Below the pieces are notes generated by a model. The model did not search any database and was not told the DNA's origin. It saw nothing but the letters and a program-made list of their open reading frames with translations. This document shows, in pieces, positions 58,867 to 64,000 of a DNA stretch of 64,000 bases. The first letter of the stretch is position 1. Every line of letters begins with the position of its first letter. The position numbers and the translations under genes are program-made. Source of the stretch: Larkinella sp965227735 (GTDB lineage: Bacteria > Bacteroidota > Bacteroidia > Cytophagales > Spirosomataceae); contig NZ_OZ245776.1 of assembly GCF_965227735.1 (NCBI RefSeq), positions 6,820,001 to 6,884,000 on the forward strand, given 5' to 3'.

Positions 58867-60099
58867 TTAAGCGTGGCTCTTTTTGCGGCTGCGCATCCAG
58901 AACCAAAGCAAGGTGAAGGCAACGATCAAAATAATCGGGAAGGTGGTCATTTTGACCAGCGTGGCTTGCCCGGCGGCCAATTCCAGGGCATCGCCCGACA
59001 GACCGGCTGCGGACTTCTCAGCGCGTTCGGTGTCGATCCAGCCACCAATGATGGTTTGGAAAATGGAAGTCGATAACATTCCGACACCACCAACGATGGA
59101 CATGCCGAGCGCTCCGCTCAGTGGAATATTTTCAGCGACAAAGCCGATCATGGTTGGCCAGAAATAACAGACGCCAATCGCGAAGAAGACAGCCGCAATG
59201 TAAGCCGACGTTCCGGTTTGGGTACTGAACAGGTAAATACCGATTGTGGCAAAAACCGCAGACCCTAACAAGACACCGGTCTGGTCGAATTTATGAACGA
59301 TGGGGCCTGCAAAAAACCGGCCGATGGCCATCAAACCCGTCACCAGGGCCAGAATCAACATCGGGCTGGCACCACTTTTGGCCATGATCAAACCGACCCA
59401 TTGCTGTGGACCAAATTCGGTGATGGCCGTCAGGGCCATGCAGCAGAAGATGAAAATGTACAGGGGCGTCAACATGGCCGCGAAATTTTTGCCAAGTGAT
59501 GTAACGCCTTCCACGCGGGGTTGCGGGAAGGTTTGTCCGAAATACAGGAACGCGTAAATAACCGTCGGGATCATGATGACCCAGATTTGCGCCTGCCAGG
59601 GTTGGCCGGCATCCGTCATGAATTTAGAGATCAAACTGCCCAACACGATTCCGCCCGGAAACCACATGTGGAACCGACTCAGCATCTTGTTCATTTTTGA
59701 TCCGGTATACATGTCTGCGATCATGGGGTTACAGGCGGCTTCCGTACAACCGTTCCCGAATCCAATGAAGAAGGTGGAGACCAGCAAACCGACATATCCA
59801 CCGGAATAGATAGTGAGCAGAATACCCAGGGTGTGGGCGATCACGGCCACCATCATAATAATTTTGGGACCAACGGAGTGGTAAACCAGACCCCCAATGA
59901 TCATCGAAATGGGGAAACCAAAAAAGAACATGGAATTGATCACACCGAGTTGGGTGGCGGTCAACCCGAACTCTGTTCCTAACTGGGGCAGAATCCCGGC
60001 CCGGATGCTGAAGGAAAAGGCCGTGGTGATAAGCGCAAAGCAACTGGCATTGAAAAGTCGGCTCTGGTTGACAGGCATTGTCGCCGTGAGTGTCGCCAT
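58867..60099 (-). CDS. MFS transporter, probable sugar importer
   Basis: A 410-residue, 12-TM major facilitator. TM1 follows a short polar N-terminus; the first loop has FGFPISMIIGGLVYHSVGPK, and a proline/glycine-rich TM5 region reads MWFPGGIVLGSLIS. The family resembles FucP/nucleoside-type proton symporters. It is transcribed away from two Gfo/Idh/MocA oxidoreductases and a sugar isomerase, so it likely imports their substrate. It ends at the hairpin 58784-58826. Confidence 0.88.
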   Translation of the reverse strand: MATLTATMPVNQSRLFNASCFALITTAFSFSIRAGILPQLGTEFGLTATQLGVINSMFFFGFPISMIIGGLVYHSVGPKIIMMVAVIAHTLGILLTIYSGGYVGLLVSTFFIGFGNGCTEAACNPMIADMYTGSKMNKMLSRFHMWFPGGIVLGSLISKFMTDAGQPWQAQIWVIMIPTVIYAFLYFGQTFPQPRVEGVTSLGKNFAAMLTPLYIFIFCCMALTAITEFGPQQWVGLIMAKSGASPMLILALVTGLMAIGRFFAGPIVHKFDQTGVLLGSAVFATIGIYLFSTQTGTSAYIAAVFFAIGVCYFWPTMIGFVAENIPLSGALGMSIVGGVGMLSTSIFQTIIGGWIDTERAEKSAAGLSGDALELAAGQATLVKMTTFPIILIVAFTLLWFWMRSRKKSHA

Positions 60100-60223
60100 A
60101 AGTGTATTGTAGGGGTTTAGTTGAAAAATTTGTGGTTAAAGCTAAGTTTTATTGAAGGGAAATATACAAAATTTCCGAAAAATAAGTAAACCTGCTAATT
60201 TCCCGGCCAAATTCTTCTGATTT

Positions 60224-60284
60224 TATATTTTTAGTTTTTTAACCGGGGAGTAGTAGGAACTGATTTTCTGAATCTTCCCCGTTA
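60224..60284 (+). promoter_or_regulatory. Promoter and leader hairpin of the oxidoreductase cluster
   Basis: TATATTTT (60224-60231) is one base off TAnnTTTG. About 10 bases on, CGGGGA (60244-60249) pairs with TCCCCG (60276-60281), extended by TAA/TTA. The remaining leader to the ATG at 60347 is 62 bases. A role in control is uncertain. Confidence 0.3.
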
Positions 60285-60346
60285 AGAGACCCAAAATATC
60301 CGGTCAGAATCAACCAAACTAACCAAACCTTCAGTTCAACAATAGT

Positions 60347-61504
60347 ATGGCGCACAGAAAAATTCGGATGGGCATGATTGGCGGAAGCCTGGAAGCTTTC
60401 ATTGGGGCCGTCCACCGCCGGGCCGCTGTTTTCGACGGCGAAATCGAACTGGTCTGCGGGGCTTTTAGCTCCAATCCGGAAAAATCAAAAGCCACTGGCT
60501 ACGCTCTTTACCTGCCCGACGAGCGTGTATACGGCAGTTTTGAGGAAATGATTTTGAAAGAAAAGGAATTGCCGGAAGGGGAACGGATGGACTTTGTGTC
60601 GATCGTGACCCCGAACCACATGCACTTTCCGCCCGCAAAACTGGCTCTTGAAAACGGTTTTCATGTGGTTTGCGATAAACCGATGACGCTCAACCTGGCG
60701 GAAGCCCGGGAACTGGCCCAGATTGTGAAAGAAACCGGCAAACTGTTCTGCCTGACGCACAATTACACCGGCTATCCGATGGTGAAAGAAGCCCGCGAGA
60801 TGGTGCGGAGCGGCAAATTGGGCAAACTCCGCAAAGTGGTGGTGGAATACCCACAGGGCTGGCTTTCGAAGCTGGAAGAAGCCACTTCCTACAAACAGGC
60901 CATCTGGCGGACCGACCCGGCTCAGTCGGGCGCGGCTGGTTGCATGGGCGACATCGGCACGCACGCTGAAAACCTGGCGGAATACATTACCGGTTTAAAA
61001 ATCACCGAATTGTGTGCCGACCTGACGATCTTCGTCGAGGGGCGGAAGCTGGACGACGACGGCAACGTGTTGCTGCGGTTTGAAGACGGTGTCAAGGGCG
61101 TTCTGCACGCGAGCCAGATTGCCAACGGCGAGGAAAATGCGCTGAACATCCGGATTTATGGCGAACTCGGTGGTCTGGAATGGCGGCAGATGGAGCCGAA
61201 CACACTGATTTACAAAACGCAGGAAGGTCAGCGGGTTTTCCGCCCGGCGGTCGGCGAGTTGTCGGCTGCGGCCAAAGCCCACATCCGGGTTCCGTCCGGC
61301 CACCCCGAGGGCTTTTTCGAAGCGTTTGCCAATCTGTACCGCAATTTCGCCGTCACGCTCCGGAGCGTCCTGGAAGGCAAGGAACCTGACCCTTTATACG
61401 CAGACTTTCCGTCGGCTGAAGACGGCATTCGCGGGCTGGCTTTCATCGAAACCGTTCTCCAGTCGAACCAGTCCAATGAAAAGTGGACGAAATTTGTGGA
61501 ATAG
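60347..61504 (+). CDS. Gfo/Idh/MocA-family oxidoreductase
   Basis: A 385-residue NAD(P)-dependent sugar oxidoreductase. Rossmann motif GMIGGSLEAFIGAVHR near the N-terminus; VTPNHMHFPPAKLALENG and the catalytic signature CDKPMTLNLAEA (EKP-type Lys) are typical of the family. The C-terminal sheet includes GGLEWRQMEPN. It is first gene of a three-enzyme run (with the second oxidoreductase and the isomerase), separated from its neighbour by a long hairpin. Confidence 0.9.
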   Translation: MAHRKIRMGMIGGSLEAFIGAVHRRAAVFDGEIELVCGAFSSNPEKSKATGYALYLPDERVYGSFEEMILKEKELPEGERMDFVSIVTPNHMHFPPAKLALENGFHVVCDKPMTLNLAEARELAQIVKETGKLFCLTHNYTGYPMVKEAREMVRSGKLGKLRKVVVEYPQGWLSKLEEATSYKQAIWRTDPAQSGAAGCMGDIGTHAENLAEYITGLKITELCADLTIFVEGRKLDDDGNVLLRFEDGVKGVLHASQIANGEENALNIRIYGELGGLEWRQMEPNTLIYKTQEGQRVFRPAVGELSAAAKAHIRVPSGHPEGFFEAFANLYRNFAVTLRSVLEGKEPDPLYADFPSAEDGIRGLAFIETVLQSNQSNEKWTKFVE

Positions 61505-61516
61505 CGATTAGAATAA

Positions 61517-61607
61517 GTTGTTACACAGAGTTGATCAGAGAACATCAAAGGTTATCAAAGTTTCTCCGATAACCTCTGATGTTCTCTGATCAACTCTGTG
61601 TAACAAC
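61517..61607. repeat. 40-bp near-perfect hairpin
   Basis: Arms 61517-61556 and 61568-61607 are complementary at 39 of 40 positions around an 11-base loop (CAGAGTTGATCAGAGAACAT and complement). It lies between the two oxidoreductase genes on the same strand, so a terminator effect would uncouple them. Confidence 0.85.
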
Positions 61608-61647
61608 CTCCCTTTTTAAACCAAAAAACGTACTTTATATCTCAAAA

Positions 61648-62796
61648 ATGGAAAAAATCAAAGTTGGTGTAGTTGGTACGGGCTTCATTGGTCCGGCTCA
61701 CATTGAAGCCCTGCGTCGGCTTCCGAACGTTGAAGTAGCCGCGCTTTGCGAAGTCACCGCCGAACTGGCCAAACAGAAAGCCGACGCGCTGGGGATTGCC
61801 CGTTCCTACACCTTTGACGAATTGTTGAAACAGGACGACATCCAGTGTATTCACATCTGTACGCCCAACTTCCTGCACTATTCGCAATCGAAAGCCGCCC
61901 TGGAAGCAGGGAAGCACGTGGTTTGCGAAAAACCGCTGGCCAAAGATTTGAAAGAAGCCGAAGAACTGGTCGCGCTGGCCGCCAAAACCGGCCTGGTGAA
62001 TGCCGTTCACTTCAATTTGCGGTATTATCCACTGGCTCGTCAGATGCGGGTGATGCGGGAGAAAGGTGATCTGGGCGAGGTGTATTCGGTGATTGGGTCG
62101 TATTTGCAGGACTGGCTGTTTTACGAAACGGATTATAACTGGCGGCTCGAACCCGATAAGTCGGGCGACTCGCGGGCCATTGCCGACATCGGCTCCCACC
62201 TGATGGACATTCTGGAATACATCACTGGACTGAAAACCGTGGCCGTTCTGGCCGATTTCAACACGATTCACAAAACCCGGAAGAAACCGCTCAAAGCCGT
62301 GGAAACGTATTCGGGCAAGATGCTGCAACCGGAAGATTACGCCGATGTACCCATCAATACCGAAGACCACGCCAACGTGTTGCTGCGGTTCGACAACGGA
62401 AACAAGGGTGTCATTACGGTTTCGCAGGTGTCGGCGGGGCGCAAAAACCAGATGAAACTGGAGATTGCCGGTTCGAAGAAAACGTTTGCCTGGAACTCCG
62501 AAGCGCCGAACGAAATGTGGATCGGTAACCGCGACGGCTACAACGAAAGCCTGATGCGCGATCCGTCGCTGATGTATTCGGAAGCACGCTCGGTGATTTC
62601 GTTCCCCGGTGGTCACAACGAAGGCTTCCCCGACACCTCGAAGCAGATGTTCAGGGAAGTTTACGAAGCCATTGCCGCTGGCAAGCAGCCCGAAAACCCC
62701 ACGTACCCCACCTTCGCCGATGGATACCGCGAACTCCTGATCTGCGAGAAGATTCTGGAATCGAACAGGAAGCAGGGGTGGGTAACCATTGAGTGA
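61648..62796 (+). CDS. Gfo/Idh/MocA-family oxidoreductase
   Basis: A 382-residue paralogue of the preceding enzyme. VGVVGTGFIGPAHIEALRR is the nucleotide site, CTPNFLHYSQSKAALEAGKH and CEKPLAKDL the catalytic loop (EKP), and GSYLQDWLFYETDYNWR, GDSRAIADIGSHLMDIL follow, typical of deoxyfluoro-/inositol-type members. The start is 61648; frames upstream run only through the hairpin. Its stop codon lies inside the left terminal repeat of the S23-type unit. Confidence 0.9.
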   Translation: MEKIKVGVVGTGFIGPAHIEALRRLPNVEVAALCEVTAELAKQKADALGIARSYTFDELLKQDDIQCIHICTPNFLHYSQSKAALEAGKHVVCEKPLAKDLKEAEELVALAAKTGLVNAVHFNLRYYPLARQMRVMREKGDLGEVYSVIGSYLQDWLFYETDYNWRLEPDKSGDSRAIADIGSHLMDILEYITGLKTVAVLADFNTIHKTRKKPLKAVETYSGKMLQPEDYADVPINTEDHANVLLRFDNGNKGVITVSQVSAGRKNQMKLEIAGSKKTFAWNSEAPNEMWIGNRDGYNESLMRDPSLMYSEARSVISFPGGHNEGFPDTSKQMFREVYEAIAAGKQPENPTYPTFADGYRELLICEKILESNRKQGWVTIE

Positions 62797-62820
62797 TTGT
62801 GCGAATGAGTGATTGAGTGA
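62788..62820. repeat. Left terminal repeat of the S23-type unit
   Basis: ATTGAGTGATTGTGCGAATG, then AGTGATTGAGTGA; the inverted partner is at 63225-63257. It contains the TGA stop of the preceding oxidoreductase. Confidence 0.65.
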
Positions 62821-62839
62821 AAAACCGCCCCGCCAAAAC

Positions 62840-63214
62840 ATGGAGCCGATTCGGATTGATAAAGGCGAATTTGCAGATGGTGTAGAAAAACGCCTGAAAG
62901 GATTCATGTTACGATGTGTTCAGGTTTTTCGCTCATTACCCAATTCATTTGAAGCACAACATTTTGGGAGACAACTTCTTCGAAGTTCATCTTCGTCAGC
63001 TGCAAATTACCGGGCGGTGCGAAGAGCCCGAAGTCAAAATGAGTTTTTCGCTAAAATCAGCATTGTTATTGAAGAATTAGATGAATCGCTCTTCTGGCTT
63101 GAAACTTTAATTGATACCGAAATTGTAACAGAAATCCGGTTAAGTGATTTGCTAAGTGAAGGAGTTCAATTAGTGAAGATGCTTTCCAAATCCAGGAACA
63201 GTGTCAAAAAATAA
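62840..63214 (+). CDS. Four-helix-bundle protein (23S rRNA intervening-sequence type)
   Basis: A 124-residue helical protein: EKRLKGFMLRCVQVFRSLP, QLLRSSSSSAANYRAVRRARS (AANY..A signature of the S23 family) and IVIEELDESLFWLETLIDTEIV. It matches the S23/IVP family, originally found in intervening sequences of 23S rRNA genes and also related to the Avd proteins of diversity-generating retroelements. No reverse transcriptase or rRNA is near. One 60-base sample counts as 40% GC, lower than its neighbours, and it is flanked by inverted repeats. Confidence 0.8.
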   Translation: MEPIRIDKGEFADGVEKRLKGFMLRCVQVFRSLPNSFEAQHFGRQLLRSSSSSAANYRAVRRARSQNEFFAKISIVIEELDESLFWLETLIDTEIVTEIRLSDLLSEGVQLVKMLSKSRNSVKK

Positions 63215-63224
63215 CGGATACCCT

Positions 63225-63257
63225 TCACTCAATCACTCAATCACTAACTCACTCAAT
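63225..63257. repeat. Right terminal repeat of the S23-type unit
   Basis: TCACTCAATCACTCAATCAC, then TAACTCACTCAAT; the inverted partner of 62788-62820. It ends 4 bases before the next gene's ATG. Confidence 0.65.
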
Positions 63258-63261
63258 AATC

Positions 63262-64000
63262 ATGAAAACCATCAAAGGGCCAGCCGTCTTTCTGGCGCAG
63301 TTTCTGGGTGATGCCGCCCCGTTTAATTCACTGGATTCCATTGCGCAATACATGGCCGACCTCGGCTACAAAGGCATCCAGCTTCCGACCTGGGACCCCC
63401 GGGTGATTGACTTGAAAAAAGCCGCCGAAAGCACAACCTATTGCGATGAGCTGAAGGGTAAACTGAGCGACATCGGTGTGGAAATTACCGAACTGTCAAC
63501 CCACTTGCAGGGGCAACTGGTGGCGGTTCATCCGGCCTATGCGTCGATGTTCGACGGGTTTGGTCCGGCCGAACTGGCGGGCAAACCGAAAGAGCAGCAG
63601 GCGTGGGCGGTGCAGCAACTGAAGTGGGCGGCCAAAGCCAGCCAGAACCTCGGCCTGACGTCGCACGTGACCTTTTCGGGGGCGCTGCTGTGGCCATACA
63701 TGTATCCGTGGCCACAACGCCCGGCGGGGCTGGTCACCACGGCGTTTCAGGAATTGGGAAACCGTTGGAAGCCTATTCTGGATGCGTTCGACGAGTCGGG
63801 CGTGAACGTTGGCTACGAATTGCACCCCGGTGAAGACCTGCACGATGGCGTGACGTTCGAGACGTTTCTTGACTATGTCGATGGTCACCCGCGCGCCGGG
63901 ATCAACTACGACCCGAGCCACTTTTTGTTGCAGCAACTGGATTACCTGCAATTCATCGACTTCTACCACGACCGGATTTTCGCCTTCCACGTCAAGGATG
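63262..64000 (+). CDS. Sugar phosphate isomerase/epimerase, cut by window end
   Basis: A TIM-barrel isomerase whose 3' end lies beyond the window; 246 codons are visible. MKTIKGPAVFLAQFLGDAAP opens the barrel, then YMADLGYKGIQLPTWDP, ITELSTHLQGQLVAVHP, GYELHPGEDLHDG (metal-ligand Glu/His) and NYDPSHFLLQQLDY, then FAFHVKD at the edge. No signal peptide, so unlike the two exported relatives at 24913 and 25979 it is cytoplasmic. It belongs with the two oxidoreductases as the third enzyme of the cluster. Confidence 0.85.
   Translation, partial: MKTIKGPAVFLAQFLGDAAPFNSLDSIAQYMADLGYKGIQLPTWDPRVIDLKKAAESTTYCDELKGKLSDIGVEITELSTHLQGQLVAVHPAYASMFDGFGPAELAGKPKEQQAWAVQQLKWAAKASQNLGLTSHVTFSGALLWPYMYPWPQRPAGLVTTAFQELGNRWKPILDAFDESGVNVGYELHPGEDLHDGVTFETFLDYVDGHPRAGINYDPSHFLLQQLDYLQFIDFYHDRIFAFHVKD

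Larger units (their letters stand above)
62788..63257 (+). mobile_element. Candidate mobile unit: inverted repeats around an S23-type gene
   Basis: A 33-bp left repeat (62788-62820) and right repeat (63225-63257, inverted) match at about 28 of 33 positions (GAGTGATTGAGTGA words) and enclose the four-helix-bundle gene. The same repeat exists as a closed hairpin without a gene at 33478-33537. The unit sits between two sugar genes of one cluster, touching the stop codon on its left. Confidence 0.5.

Noticed and set aside
61642..62907. 421-codon minus-strand frame opposite the second oxidoreductase
   Set aside because: Antisense to a well-supported Gfo/Idh/MocA gene, without recognisable motifs.
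62840..63214. S23-type gene as evidence for a diversity-generating retroelement (Avd)
   Set aside because: No reverse transcriptase, template repeat or variable repeat is visible nearby.

Overview
The window looks like the chromosome of a Bacteroidota bacterium of the order Cytophagales, probably Spirosoma- or Larkinella-like. The placement rests on -7 promoter boxes of the TAnnTTTG type, a Porin_10-type porin next to lpxK, large MacB/FtsX permeases with a PadR regulator, CarboxypepD-reg/TonB-type outer-membrane proteins, Tat-exported sugar isomerases, and four-helix-bundle (S23-type) protein genes between repeats. It is inference from gene families, not a database match. I see no rRNA, tRNA, CRISPR array or complete insertion sequence.

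Layout. 0-12 kb: a small lipoprotein, an AlbA-type regulator, hemF, menC, lpxK with a porin, DUF1835 coupled to miaE, and an AddB-like iron-sulfur nuclease. 12-20 kb: a drug-type RND pair, then a PadR-controlled permease. 20-27 kb: periplasmic and oxidative sugar enzymes (aldo/keto reductase, SDR, sorbosone dehydrogenase, two TIM-barrel isomerases) and hydrolases. 27-37.8 kb: an OmpR-type two-component pair, an AT-rich acyltransferase, a heavy-metal RND operon, a 56-aa protein and a single-domain response regulator. 37.8-45.4 kb: PLP dehydratase, ogt, sugar dehydrogenase, cysE, an ECF sigma factor with thioredoxin, pirin and an intradiol dioxygenase. 45-58 kb: sulfatase, amidohydrolase, TetR, methyltransferase, ROK kinase, TonB-type receptor, a second ECF sigma with a membrane partner, DUF4385 and malic enzyme. 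58-64 kb: a sugar-uptake and oxidation cluster (MFS, two Gfo/Idh/MocA oxidoreductases, TIM-barrel isomerase cut by the window end).

The most interesting material is regulatory and repetitive. (1) A 19-codon reading frame with three consecutive Cys codons is followed by an intrinsic terminator and then cysE: a candidate cysteine attenuator. (2) Three arrays of TAA-centred motifs in exact 11-bp phase lie before and after the metal-efflux operon, each ending exactly 14 bp before a -7-like box; they are probably operators of the nearby response regulator. (3) The ECF sigma gene and the following thioredoxin gene share a 36-nt two-box upstream repeat with identical spacing. (4) At least a dozen long intergenic hairpins fall into several families; one family exists both as a closed hairpin inside the metal operon and as 33-bp terminal inverted repeats around an S23-type gene, which suggests empty and filled forms of one mobile unit.
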